Source: Paenibacillus dendritiformis
GTDB lineage: Bacteria; Bacillota; Bacilli; Paenibacillales; Paenibacillaceae
Assembly: GCF_021654795.1 (NCBI RefSeq)
Contig: NZ_AP025344.1
Location: 3,782,501 to 3,846,500 of the forward strand
DNA: 64,000 nucleotides
Reading direction: 5' to 3'
The stretch's first letter is position 1. Each line of letters begins with the position of its first letter. The position numbers were made by a program, and so were the translations under genes. The notes under the pieces are model-generated. The model was not told the origin of the DNA. It did no database searches and worked only from the letters and a program-made list of their open reading frames with translations. This document shows, piece by piece, positions 44,600-53,096 of this stretch.

Positions 44600-45648
44600 G
44601 ACAGAATAACAGACACCGGCAATTTCGCTCCCGCTCGGGCCGCGTCTCCTTCCTGATCGAACGAAAAGGATGGATTGCGGTGGCCCTGCTCTTCCTGCTG
44701 CTCCTGATATGCATGATCCTCAGCGCCGGAATCGGCACGCTGCGCATCGCTCCGCTCGACGCGCTTCTGGCCTCATTCGGCTACGGCGAGCCCATAGAGG
44801 TAATGACCGTGCAGAAGCTGCGCATGCCGCGCATCGTGACAGGCGCCTTCGTCGGCGCATCATTGGCCGCCTCCGGCGCCATCATGCAAGGGCTAATCCG
44901 CAATCCGCTCGCATCGCCGGATATCATCGGCATTACGGGCGGAGCCTCAGTCGCCGCCACGGCACTGCTGACACTGGCTCCGTCTGCAAGCATCGCCTGG
45001 CTGCCTCCGACAGCATTCGCTGGCGCAGCGCTCATGACCTTCATTGTCTACGGGCTTGCCTGGAAGCAAGGCGTGAAGCCGGCGACGCTCGTACTCATCG
45101 GGGTCGGCGTCGGCGCCGCCGCCCAGGCGGTCAACACGATGCTGGTCGTCATGAGTCCGATGTACGTCACCGCCAAGGCATACAATTGGCTGCTCGGCAG
45201 TATCTACGGCGCCGGCTGGCCCCAAGCCAAACAAATAGTGGTCTGGTTCGCCATCACCGGCCTGATCGCCTTCATCCTGTCGCGGCGCATCAACCTGCTC
45301 CAGCTCGGGGACGATGTCGCCCAAGCCGCCGGAAGCAGCGTGCAGCGCGACCGCTTCCTGCTGCTGGGCACCGCGGCCGTCCTTGCCGGGGCCGGAGTGG
45401 CCATCGGCGGTCCTATCGGCTTCATCGCCCTGATGGCGCCGCATATCGCCCGCCGCTTCGCCGGCTCAACCTATGGCCTGCTCATACCAATGAGCGCGCT
45501 TGTGGGCGCCATCCTTATCGTCATCGCCGATACGGCCGCCCGCACCGTGATGAGTCCGCTCGATATCCCGGTCGGCGTCTTCACCGCCGCCATCGGAGCT
45601 CCCTTCTTCATCATCTTGCTGCTCCGGAAGAAGCGGAGCGACGGCTAG
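44596..45648 (+). CDS. Iron-siderophore ABC permease (FecCD family), subunit 2
   Basis: Second FecCD-type permease, 350 residues, probably forming a heterodimer with the upstream protein. LRMPRIVTGAFVGASLAASG, IMQGLIRNPLASPDIIGITG and GPIGFIALMAPHIARRFAG are the family motifs. Starts in an ATGA overlap with the previous gene, so translation is coupled. Last gene of this Fur-controlled unit; a repeat array follows. Confidence 0.93.
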   Translation: MRQNNRHRQFRSRSGRVSFLIERKGWIAVALLFLLLLICMILSAGIGTLRIAPLDALLASFGYGEPIEVMTVQKLRMPRIVTGAFVGASLAASGAIMQGLIRNPLASPDIIGITGGASVAATALLTLAPSASIAWLPPTAFAGAALMTFIVYGLAWKQGVKPATLVLIGVGVGAAAQAVNTMLVVMSPMYVTAKAYNWLLGSIYGAGWPQAKQIVVWFAITGLIAFILSRRINLLQLGDDVAQAAGSSVQRDRFLLLGTAAVLAGAGVAIGGPIGFIALMAPHIARRFAGSTYGLLIPMSALVGAILIVIADTAARTVMSPLDIPVGVFTAAIGAPFFIILLLRKKRSDG

Positions 45649-45710
45649 CCCCCCAACTGTAACGGATGGCCCGCCCTGCGCGGGCCACCGAAGCCGGGGC
45701 ACAGGTCGGA

Positions 45711-46275
45711 CATTGGACAAATCACTTACTTCCTCTTACGCTCGCTATCCCCTTCACGAAGGTTGGACAAGTCACCTTCTGACTCTTACGCTCGCTATCC
45801 CCTTCACGCAGGTTGGACAAGTCACCTTCTGACTCTTACGTTCGCTATCCCCTTCACGCAGGTTGGACAAGACACCTTCTGGCTTCTTACGTTCGCTATC
45901 CCCTTCACGCAGGTTGGACAAGTCACCTTCTGGCTTCTTACGTTCGCTATCCCCTTCACGCAGGTTGGACAAGTCACCTTCTGACTCTTACGTTCGGTAT
46001 CCCCTTCACGCAGGTTGGGCAAGTCTCCTTCTGGCTTCTTACGTTCGCTATCCCCTTCACGCAGGTTGGACAAGTCACCTTCTGACTCTTACGTTCGGTA
46101 TCCCCTTCACGCAGGTTGGGCAAGTCTCCTTCTGGCTTCTTACGTTCGCTATCCCCTTCACGCAGGTTGGATAAGTCACCTTCTAGCTTCTTACGTTCGC
46201 TATCCCTTTTACGCAGGTTGGACAAGTCACGTACTGACTCTTATGCCCGCTATCCCCTTCACGCAGGTTGGATTT
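45711..46275 (-). repeat. 50/51-bp tandem array, about 11 copies
   Basis: Units start near 45761, 45811, 45861, 45912, 45963, 46013, 46064, 46114, 46165, 46216 and 46266, with a degenerate unit before. The period is 50 or 51 depending on GACTCTTACG versus GGCTTCTTACG. Read on the minus strand each unit holds GGGGATAGCGAACGTAAG, similar to the GGGGATATTGAGCATAAGG core of the next array, so both belong to one family in opposite orientation. Units are too alike and too variable in period to be coding or CRISPR. Confidence 0.93.
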
Positions 46276-46299
46276 GTTATTGTCCAACTCTTTGGTGAA

Positions 46300-46323
46300 A
46301 GTCCCCCTGACCAGGTGGGGACT
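46300..46323. other. Hairpin at the junction of the two repeat arrays
   Basis: AGTCCCC / GGGGACT with a 10-nt loop lies between the minus-oriented 50-bp array and the plus-oriented 58-bp array, near the centre of their divergent arrangement. Confidence 0.6.
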
Positions 46324-46365
46324 CTGTGAAAGTAGCCAAAACATGATTCGTGAAACCTGACCCGC

Positions 46366-46682
46366 GGGGATAGTGGTTATAAGGAGTCAGCGCGGGAAAT
46401 CATCCGTAACACACCTGAGGCGGCGGGATATTGAGCATAAGGAATCAGTACAAGGATATCAGCCGTGAAAACCTGACCAGTGGGGATATTGGTTATAAGG
46501 AGTCAGTGCGGAACATCAACCGTAACACACCTAGGCGGCGGGATATTGAGCATAAGGAGTCAGTATAAGGATATCAGCCGTGAAAACCTGACCCGTGGGG
46601 ATATTGAGCATAAGGAGTCAGTACAAGGATATCAGCCGTAACATCTGAGGCGTGGGGATATTGGTCGTAAGGAGTCAATGGG
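46366..46682 (+). repeat. 57/58-bp tandem array, six copies of two alternating types
   Basis: GGGATA cores start at 46367, 46425, 46483, 46540, 46598 and 46655. Type A units (GTTATAAGGAGTCAG ... CGTAACACACCT) and type B units (GAGCATAAGGAGTCAG ... CGTGAAAACCTGACC) mostly alternate, giving a higher-order repeat. The B core is identical to the single copy at 13732-13750. Confidence 0.9.
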
Positions 46683-46696
46683 CAATCCAGTCGCTC

Positions 46697-46732
46697 CAAA
46701 AAAAGAGAGGGCCCTTTGTGGGAACCCTCTCT
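46697..46732 (-). terminator. Terminator of second stalk protein gene
   Basis: AGAGAGGG / CCCTCTCT with a 13-nt loop followed on the minus strand by TTTTTTT, 33 bp past the stop. Confidence 0.9.
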
Positions 46733-46764
46733 GTCTAGTGTTGTAATGAGTATAGAATGATGGC

Positions 46765-48903
46765 TTATTCTGCTGGTTTTTCTTTTGGCAATGGGATGAA
46801 CAGCAGATTGACCGGCATATTGCTGCCCGCGGCCGGGGTGAACAGAATCTCTACCGTCTCCTCGTAAGCTCCGGTCCGGTAGACGACGCTGGCTTCGCCC
46901 GTACTGCTCAATCTTCCGTTATTCGGGGTGGTCACGGTCTGTCCATTCACATACAAACCGCCCGAGTAGGAGCCGCCGCGAGAGTTGAAGGCGATCAACG
47001 TGTGCGGCGCCACATTTTCGAGCTTGACACGGTACAATACGCCATAGTTGCCGGCGTTCACCTGTTTCTCATAGGTCATCATATCCGAACCTTCAATGTA
47101 CGTGTCATTTGTCTTGTCGGCAAAGACGAGACGGGAGGCGGTTTCTCCTACCCGCTCGCCGATCGTGAAGACGCGATCCGCATTGTTGAACGTGCCTCGG
47201 ATATGCTTGCCATCTGGCTTAAGCTCTTTCAGCTTGTTGAGTTCCTTCATAACATCCTTCGAATCTTCCAGGGCTATGACCGAATATTCTAACGTATTGT
47301 CGCCGAAGAAATCGGCGTACATCGTATAGATATCCCCTGGTCTCATCGCACGCTCGTTCAATTGCGGTGTCAGTACCCGGGTCTCGTTCGGCTGAAGCAC
47401 CAACTCATTGATTTCTCCTGTCTTCTCGAACGATTCCATGTAGCGAACCGATGCGAGCTTCCCGGTCTGCTGCGGATACGGATTCGGTCCAGCTTGGCCG
47501 TAATGCTCCACATAGACGGTAGCCGGATCATCGGATATGTTTTTCGCAACCACATAGAGCTGCATCTTCTTGTCGGTTCCATTTTTGTGATGGAGGAAAA
47601 TGCGGGCGCCGCCAGCAACGCGATCTTTGTACACGATTCCTTCCTCAAGCACGGTCTCCGGAGAATTCGTGCGGTACAGTGTCCGTCGCTCTTCCTTCAC
47701 TTCCGGCTGAAGCAGCTTCATATCCAATACGGAACGAGCGCCAAGCGGGAACACTTCCCCGTACGGAGTGTAGAGCAGGTTGAACTCGTCGAAGGTGTAC
47801 AGTGTTTCATCCGAGATCATGATGGTCTGGGAATACTCATCCGTCAGCCCGAACTTATTTGTCACCTTGAGCGTAATCGTCTGCGGCCCCGGTTGGAAAA
47901 ACGCCGGCTCATTGTTCGTCCATACCCGTTCCGTGATGGAATCCTCTTTGTCCGTGCTCAAATCTTCGTAACGGATGTACTCCCCCATTTTATAGGTGGT
48001 CTTAGGCGTCTGGAAGTGCGCCTTCGGCGGTTCCTTCGCCGGCTGGACTGTAATATTGACAGAGTACGGTTCGCTTATGTTGCCGCGCTCGTCGACGACC
48101 CGAAGGGTAATCGTATAAACGCCAGGCTCATCATAATACTCCTGAAGCCCTTCCCACTGTTCATCGACTATCTTCAACCCGGTTGGGCTCGTGGATTCGT
48201 TCTTGACCGTCACGCGGGTCTGCGTCGCGAAAATCTCCTCTTCATTTACGCTGAATTTGGCAATCGGTTGCGTGTTCAACTGAATCACGATCCGCTTGTT
48301 CTTGCTGTCCCATGTATATGGATAGCCAAAGGCCTGCATTGCGGACGTTACCGGCACCATGAACGTGTTTTTGACAATATAAGATTCCCCGCTCATCTTG
48401 GTCGGGGAACCGTTCACCCGGTATTGATCGCTGCCCGCTTTATAGCGCAATTCCTTGTCTCCGTTCGTAATAATCGTTTCCTTGGTCTTATTGTCGAATC
48501 GGGTCTGCAATCCGAACCGATCCACCAAGGACCGGAGAGCTATATAAGAAACGCCCTTTTTGACGGTAATCGGCTGTGGAGAGGTATATTTAACGCCGTT
48601 ATGATACATCACATTGCTGTTCGCCATCAGGATGAGCTCATCCATGCCGGCAATGCCGGCTGCGGGATCCGGGGTAACCGTGTCCTGCTCCGTCATCTCC
48701 GGGTCCGCTGTATCCGGGTTCTCCCCGCTTCCATCTCCGTCCGGCTCTTCAGCTGTAATGTCGCCTTGCTGTTGGGATTCGACGGCCGCTTCCGTTCCTC
48801 CTACTGCGCTGCCGTCTCCTTCTGCCGCAGCCAAGACGGGAACCATCGTGATAAGTTGTATTGCTGCCAAGCAAGTAACAAATAGCTTTTTCCAAGATTT
48901 CAT
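46765..48903 (-). CDS. Secreted stalk-domain / PKD-like protein (paralogue of 18855-20603)
   Basis: 712 residues: signal peptide (MKSWKKLFVTCLAAIQLITM ... VLAAAEG), an acidic Gln/Glu/Asp-rich segment to about 90, a copper-amine-oxidase-type stalk domain (about 90-215; GVSYIALRSLVDRFGLQTRF, NTFMVPVTSAMQAFGYPYTW), two PKD-like segments (about 220-290 and 295-375, the second with TYKMGEYIRYEDLSTDKED), then a C-terminal region shared with the 582-residue paralogue, including a TNSPE motif and the end LLFIPLPKE (paralogue: MLFLPMPEA). GAGGAG precedes the ATG. Probably wall-associated; function unknown. Confidence 0.75.
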   Translation of the reverse strand: MKSWKKLFVTCLAAIQLITMVPVLAAAEGDGSAVGGTEAAVESQQQGDITAEEPDGDGSGENPDTADPEMTEQDTVTPDPAAGIAGMDELILMANSNVMYHNGVKYTSPQPITVKKGVSYIALRSLVDRFGLQTRFDNKTKETIITNGDKELRYKAGSDQYRVNGSPTKMSGESYIVKNTFMVPVTSAMQAFGYPYTWDSKNKRIVIQLNTQPIAKFSVNEEEIFATQTRVTVKNESTSPTGLKIVDEQWEGLQEYYDEPGVYTITLRVVDERGNISEPYSVNITVQPAKEPPKAHFQTPKTTYKMGEYIRYEDLSTDKEDSITERVWTNNEPAFFQPGPQTITLKVTNKFGLTDEYSQTIMISDETLYTFDEFNLLYTPYGEVFPLGARSVLDMKLLQPEVKEERRTLYRTNSPETVLEEGIVYKDRVAGGARIFLHHKNGTDKKMQLYVVAKNISDDPATVYVEHYGQAGPNPYPQQTGKLASVRYMESFEKTGEINELVLQPNETRVLTPQLNERAMRPGDIYTMYADFFGDNTLEYSVIALEDSKDVMKELNKLKELKPDGKHIRGTFNNADRVFTIGERVGETASRLVFADKTNDTYIEGSDMMTYEKQVNAGNYGVLYRVKLENVAPHTLIAFNSRGGSYSGGLYVNGQTVTTPNNGRLSSTGEASVVYRTGAYEETVEILFTPAAGSNMPVNLLFIPLPKEKPAE

Positions 48904-49145
48904 TTCTATGCTTTCTCCTCACCCATCGTAATCATTCGTGCTCATATCGAATCCTGGCTCCTTCATGTGAACATAATCTTAGACGCAAAAGATTACAAAA
49001 AGTTTCATTTTTCGTAACCATCTTCACAGAAAGCCAGCATAGAAAAGAATTCCGGTGATTAACGAAGAAAAAAGGCGAAATAGAAACCAAGTAAACGATG
49101 ATCCATCATTTGATCTCCCGAACGGGCAGCAGGCGAACCCCAGGA
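48904..49145. other. Intergenic region upstream of yhbD
   Basis: Divergent spacer between the second stalk protein and yhbD. A 60-codon frame from 49055 has no ribosome site or family resemblance and is not called. No clear promoter for the minus-strand gene was found. Confidence 0.4.
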
Positions 49146-49193
49146 TTGCACTCTTAACAAAACAATGTTACGATATCAACGTAACACTGTTAC
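49146..49193 (+). promoter_or_regulatory. yhbD promoter with TGTTAC/GTAACA operator-like repeats
   Basis: A weak promoter (TTGCAC 49146-49151, 17 bp, TACGAT 49069+105 = 49169-49174) is overlapped by three alternating half-sites: TGTTAC (49166-49171), GTAACA (49181-49186), TGTTAC (49188-49193). The last two form a perfect palindrome GTAACA-C-TGTTAC. Since yhbD encodes a MerR-like protein, autoregulation is plausible. Confidence 0.5.
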
Positions 49194-49221
49194 ACAATAA
49201 CCAAGGAGGCTTCCGCTTGGC

Positions 49222-49845
49222 ATGGACGAACAATTGATTTCAAAAAAAGAATTGCTCGATCTGACCGGGATCTCTTATGGGCAGCTGTACCGGTGGAAGC
49301 GCAAAAATCTGATACCGGAAGCGTGGTTCATCCGGAAGTCTACCCACACCGGCCAAGAGACTTTTTTTCCAAAAGACAAAATATTGGAGCGCATCGATAA
49401 AATCATCAATATGAAAGAGGATTTGTCGCTAGATGAATTGGCAGACATGTTCTCGCCGCATGTCGCCAGCACTGCACTCAGCAAGGCCGAAATTATCGGC
49501 CGCGGTCTCGTGACGCCGATGGCGCTTCAGGTGTACACCGAGCAATTGGGCGATGCCGAAGCTTTTTCATTTGAAAAGCTGCTGCACATCTACGTGCTCG
49601 ATCGGATGCTCCAATCTGGCGATATGAGTCTGGAGGAAGGCATGCTGCTGCTTCAGCTGCTGCAGGAGCATTATGGCAAGTTCGAAGGGAAGGATTGCGA
49701 TCTAGTACTGATCCGCAAAATGGGCATTAGCACACTGCTCCTCGTCTCCAGCCCGGATGATATCTGCGTGGATGGCGGAGCAAAGCTCGTGACCCGCCTA
49801 TCTCTCTCCAGCTGCTTGCAAGAATTGAAACTCAAACTTACGTAA
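49222..49845 (+). CDS. yhbD: YhbD family protein with MerR-like N-terminus (DUF4004)
   Basis: 207 residues. The N-terminus (LISKKELLDLTGISYGQLYR ... NLIPEAWFIRKS) is a MerR-like helix-turn-helix; the rest is helical with LSLDELADMFSP. It matches YhbD of B. subtilis, encoded just before the bactofilin genes yhbE and yhbF, as here. Probably a transcription factor for this operon; no ligand domain is recognised. AAGGAGG lies 12 nt before the ATG, somewhat far. yhbE begins 15 bp after the stop. Confidence 0.88.
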   Translation: MDEQLISKKELLDLTGISYGQLYRWKRKNLIPEAWFIRKSTHTGQETFFPKDKILERIDKIINMKEDLSLDELADMFSPHVASTALSKAEIIGRGLVTPMALQVYTEQLGDAEAFSFEKLLHIYVLDRMLQSGDMSLEEGMLLLQLLQEHYGKFEGKDCDLVLIRKMGISTLLLVSSPDDICVDGGAKLVTRLSLSSCLQELKLKLT

Positions 49846-49860
49846 TGGGAGGAACCTCTT

Positions 49861-50535
49861 ATGTCTCAAGCAACGGGAGATCTTATGATTTCAGGTCTCG
49901 GAAGCTCGTCCGGCGGCACCTATCAGCGTGTTCGGATAGATGGAATGGGCAGTATCGATGGAGATCTCGTCTGCTCATCCTTTGCCTCCAACGGGAAAGG
50001 CAAAGTAACAGGCAATCTGGAGGCGGATACGATGGAGGTTCGCGGGATGCTTACTCTCCAAGGAAACCTTCAATCGGATCATAGCCGCATCGATGGGACG
50101 GCCCGGCTGGATGGTCATTGGTCGGGCGACGAGATCGAGCTCAACGGCACCGCCACAGTCGCTTACGACTGCCAGGCCGAACGTTTCGTCTCCCGCGGCG
50201 CCTTCCATATTGGCGGATTGCTCAACGCAGGCACGATCAATGTCAAAATGGCTGGCGGCTGCCGGGCGCGAGAAATTGGCTGTGAGCGGATTCTGGTTCG
50301 ACAAGGCGCCGCGTTATCGATCTTCAACAAGCTGTTCTCCTCCTTCACCAACCGTCCTAAATTGGAGGCGGACACGATCGAGGGGGATATCGTCGATCTG
50401 GAGTATACGCGTGCCCGCGTCGTGCGCGGCAATCATGTCACCATCGGTCCCGGCTGCCAGATCGATCAGGTTGAATACCGGCAGTCCGTACAACTGCATG
50501 AAGAGGCTCAAGTGAATAGCCGCCGGAAGCTGTAA
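49861..50535 (+). CDS. yhbE: Bactofilin-like polymer-forming protein YhbE
   Basis: Bactofilins polymerise into filaments without nucleotide; B. subtilis YhbE and YhbF are linked to flagellar assembly and motility. The 224-residue product is mostly a right-handed beta-helix with repeating short strands ending in Gly (GSIDGDLVCSSFASNGKGKV, ARLDGHWSGDEIELNG) and ends with VRGNHVTIGPGCQIDQVEYR, shared with YhbF. GGAGG precedes the ATG. It is one of two tandem paralogues behind yhbD. Confidence 0.88.
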   Translation: MSQATGDLMISGLGSSSGGTYQRVRIDGMGSIDGDLVCSSFASNGKGKVTGNLEADTMEVRGMLTLQGNLQSDHSRIDGTARLDGHWSGDEIELNGTATVAYDCQAERFVSRGAFHIGGLLNAGTINVKMAGGCRAREIGCERILVRQGAALSIFNKLFSSFTNRPKLEADTIEGDIVDLEYTRARVVRGNHVTIGPGCQIDQVEYRQSVQLHEEAQVNSRRKL

Positions 50536-50612
50536 TGAAACAGGATGCGGTCTGTCTGGGATTTATCCCTTGCGGCACCGGCAAGCCTGAATAAGGAGGA
50601 ATCGGATACAAT

Positions 50613-51344
50613 ATGGAACAGCGGCGCGATCTGAAAATTATGGGCTCCTCACGCGCGGGCGGGGGAGTATACGACAAAGTAAGCATCATGGGAGACGGCT
50701 CTGTGCACGGCGATGTGGACTGCCGCCAGTTCAGCTGCGCGGGCTCCGCCCATATCGAGGGCAGCGTGAAGGCCGGGGAAATGAAAATTCGGGGAACCTC
50801 TCAAGTCAACGGAAACGTGAATGTGAACAAGCTCTCTATCCAGGGGAACGGCGAGATTCACGGCAGCCTGCGCGCCGGGGAGGCCAATATCGGCGGGATG
50901 GCAACCATCAGCCGCAATCTGCAGGGCGAGCGGCTGAGCCTGAGAGGCTCCGCGACGGTTCAGGGCGATTGCGAATTCGAATCCATCACTGCCAGCGGTT
51001 CGCTCCAGGTCGAAGGCCTGCTCAATGCGGGCAGCCTGGACCTACGTCTTCAATGGCCCTGTCATGCCCGCGAGATCGGCGGAGACACGATCAAGATCCG
51101 CCGCGGCAGCGGACTTGGCAATCTGCTCGCCATCCTTCCCGGCCTGTTCCATTTGGCGCCGGATGCGCGTATGAGCGCCGAGCTCATCGAAGGCGATCAT
51201 ATTGAATTGGAGCATACGACGGCACGCATCGTCCGCGGGAACGATGTCATCATCGGCCCCGGCTGCGAGATCGGGCAGGTTGAGTACCGCCGGCAGCTGC
51301 ACTGTCACCCGGATTCCAACGTTCATCATATTGCCCAAATATAA
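50613..51344 (+). CDS. yhbF: Bactofilin-like polymer-forming protein YhbF
   Basis: 243-residue paralogue of YhbE with the same beta-helix pattern (GDGSVHGDVDCRQFSCAGSA, GNGEIHGSLRAGEANIGG), a helical interruption at about 165-195 and the closing motif VRGNDVIIGPGCEIGQVEYR. AAGGAGGA precedes the ATG, 77 bp after yhbE. The pair may co-polymerise. No flagellar genes are in the window. Confidence 0.88.
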   Translation: MEQRRDLKIMGSSRAGGGVYDKVSIMGDGSVHGDVDCRQFSCAGSAHIEGSVKAGEMKIRGTSQVNGNVNVNKLSIQGNGEIHGSLRAGEANIGGMATISRNLQGERLSLRGSATVQGDCEFESITASGSLQVEGLLNAGSLDLRLQWPCHAREIGGDTIKIRRGSGLGNLLAILPGLFHLAPDARMSAELIEGDHIELEHTTARIVRGNDVIIGPGCEIGQVEYRRQLHCHPDSNVHHIAQI

Positions 51345-51430
51345 CTGCGGCTTACAGCCCCGGGGACCGGATTCGGTTGTGTCTAATTCTTCACAGCAAT
51401 GATTGTCGCCTTAGACAGTACGCGGAACAG

Positions 51431-51469
51431 CGGTAAGAGCATCCTTTGGATGAGGATGCTCTCTTACCG
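51431..51469. terminator. Hairpin between yhbF and lipL
   Basis: A long stem CGGTAAGAG(AG)CATCC / GGATGCTCTCTTACCG with a two-base bulge lies between the convergent genes; the plus side is followed by a weakly T-rich TTGTTC. Probably a shared terminator. Confidence 0.5.
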
Positions 51470-51586
51470 TTGTTCGATGTTCTATTGTGCGGATGATCCC
51501 ATCTGGCTGCCCGGCAATATCGTACCGCCTGTGCCAACGATAATGAACGGCTTGCCGTCCCTGCGCCGCTGACGGATGTCCTTTTT

Positions 51587-52492
51587 TTACTGGCCCCGCA
51601 CCCCATAGCGGCGGCGCAGTTCGGCTGCGGCCATACGAACCTCGTCCGGATCCGGAAGCCGCAGTCTCGCCGCCCCGGCCGCGATTCCCTGCTCCGTCTG
51701 CCGCTCGCGGACAACCCGCTTCACGGCGGCGGTGAAGGCCTCGGCCGCATCGCCTTCCCGGCCAAGCCCAGCCGCTTCCTCGAGGCTGGCCGTGCTCTCT
51801 TCCGTCACGCGCGGATAATCCCGCTCCGTGCCGCCGGCGGCCGCGCGAGCGTAGAATTCCCGCACGAGCCCGGCGCTGTCGCGGCCGGAGCCGCCGGCGA
51901 TGACGAACGCCTGCACGATGAAGGCGTTCGCCTGCCGGCGCTGGGCGATGCCGCAAAATTTGCGGCCGCCAATGCTCAGGTCGAAGTCGCCGGGGCAGTA
52001 GGCCCCTTCGACCTCGCCTTTGTCGACGCGGCAGCCGGTATGCTGCAGCGCGCGCCGAATCAAGCGGTACATCCGCTCGAAATCGCCGTGAAAATGCTTG
52101 TCGCCCCCCTCCTGCTTCGGCAGGATGAGCGACAGGTTGACGACGCCGGAATCGAGCGGCACCGCCGCGCCGCCGGTATTGCGAACCGCCGTCGCATAGC
52201 CCAGCGACTCCAGCCACCGCAGCGCCTCGGCGGCTTGGGGCAGCCTGCTGTCGCGCTGCCCGAGGATGAAGGCCCGCGGATGGCGCCACAGATGGCAGAG
52301 CGGCGGGCCCCCGCGGCCGGTCTCTCTGCACAGCAGTTCATCCAGCGCGAACGGATAGAGCGGATCCGGCTCCGTCCAATCGTTCGTGCGATCCAGCAGC
52401 AGCACGTCATTCAACTGGCCGAGTACAAGCTCATCAAGGACCTCGTCCTCCGGCTGCCGCCCGCGGCGTTCCGTCTCTGTTCGGTGAGTCAT
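51587..52492 (-). CDS. lipL: Octanoyl-[GcvH]:protein N-octanoyltransferase (LipL)
   Basis: LipL moves octanoyl or lipoyl groups from GcvH to the E2 subunits of dehydrogenases in Firmicutes. The 301-residue protein has the biotin/lipoate protein ligase fold: GQRDSRLPQAAEALRWLESL, RNTGGAAVPLDSGVVNLSLI and GAYCPGDFDLSIGGRKFCGI, whose Cys is at the position of the catalytic Cys in LipL and separates it from LplA ligases. No lipoate-synthesis genes are near. The preceding YciI-like gene ends 52 bp upstream. Confidence 0.88.
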   Translation of the reverse strand: MTHRTETERRGRQPEDEVLDELVLGQLNDVLLLDRTNDWTEPDPLYPFALDELLCRETGRGGPPLCHLWRHPRAFILGQRDSRLPQAAEALRWLESLGYATAVRNTGGAAVPLDSGVVNLSLILPKQEGGDKHFHGDFERMYRLIRRALQHTGCRVDKGEVEGAYCPGDFDLSIGGRKFCGIAQRRQANAFIVQAFVIAGGSGRDSAGLVREFYARAAAGGTERDYPRVTEESTASLEEAAGLGREGDAAEAFTAAVKRVVRERQTEQGIAAGAARLRLPDPDEVRMAAAELRRRYGVRGQ

Positions 52493-52510
52493 TTCGCTGC
52501 CTCCTGCACG

Positions 52511-52536
52511 GAAAGGGGGCGAGAGCGCCCCCTTTC
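52511..52536. other. Perfect GC-rich hairpin between YciI-like gene and lipL
   Basis: An 11-bp stem (GAAAGGGGGCG / CGCCCCCTTTC, 4-nt loop). The T-tract (TTTTTTT) lies on its plus-strand side although both neighbours run on the minus strand; in the minus direction the ribosome site of lipL follows almost at once. It may act as an mRNA structure controlling lipL translation, or stop antisense transcription. Confidence 0.6.
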
Positions 52537-52544
52537 CTTTTTTT

Positions 52545-52799
52545 CTATATTTTCCACTCGCGAAGGTTCAGATGCCGAACCCCTTCCACGACATACGGAT
52601 CGTTCTCCGCCAGCTGGCGCGCTTCTTCCATGGAATCCGCCACATAAATGACCATGCCGCCCGATCCGTCGCCGAAGGGGCCTTTGGCGAACACCTTGCC
52701 CTGCTCTTTCAACTTGTCCAAATAATTCAGGTGCGCCTGACGATACGTTTGATTTTTAGAGGCATCCTTCATTTCCAATAAAGCCGCAAAATGAGCCAT
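52545..52799 (-). CDS. YciI-like protein
   Basis: An 84-residue protein of the YciI/YCII family (ferredoxin-like fold): MAHFAALLEMKDASKNQTYR, HLNYLDKLKEQGKVFAKGPF, then GMVIYVADSMEEARQLAEND and DPYVVEGVRHLNLREWKI. The conserved His (in QAHLNYL) and Asp (in ENDPYVV) of the family are present. Function in most members unknown. The ATG at 52799 follows AAGGAG; the upstream in-frame extension has no site. Confidence 0.88.
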   Translation of the reverse strand: MAHFAALLEMKDASKNQTYRQAHLNYLDKLKEQGKVFAKGPFGDGSGGMVIYVADSMEEARQLAENDPYVVEGVRHLNLREWKI

Positions 52800-53096
52800 G
52801 TCGATTATCTCCTTTTCCCTGAACGGGTAGTAAATACGGCAATCCCCGGGCAAAACGGCTCCTGGCGCCGTTAGACAGCCTACCGGCGGATCGCACCCCC
52901 TGCGATCCGATGCCGTCTTGGCCAGGCGCCGGAGGCAAGCTTCCGCGGGGCATATGCCAAGCTCTTCCTTTCTAGCGTACAACAGAAGGCTTCATCTGAA
53001 AAGCCGCAACCGGCGAGCGGCTCTCTGTTCGCAAGGGCTGCAGGGGCCGTGAGAGCCCTGCCGGGATAACCCGCGAAGCAAGCGGGCGCCCAATCG

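Noticed and set aside
45711..46275. CRISPR array
   Set aside because: Units are continuous 50/51-bp tandem copies with no unique spacers between conserved repeats, and no cas genes are nearby.
45763..46329. Repeat-containing proteins in the 46-kb array
   Set aside because: Open frames exist on both strands only because the repeat unit lacks stops; the mixed 50/51-bp period shifts frame from unit to unit and no ribosome sites are present.
47362..48885. 507-codon plus-strand frame opposite the second stalk protein
   Set aside because: Antisense shadow of a gene with signal peptide, domains, ribosome site and terminator.
49055..49237. 60-codon gene upstream of yhbD
   Set aside because: No ribosome site, overlaps the yhbD promoter and start, no recognisable sequence.
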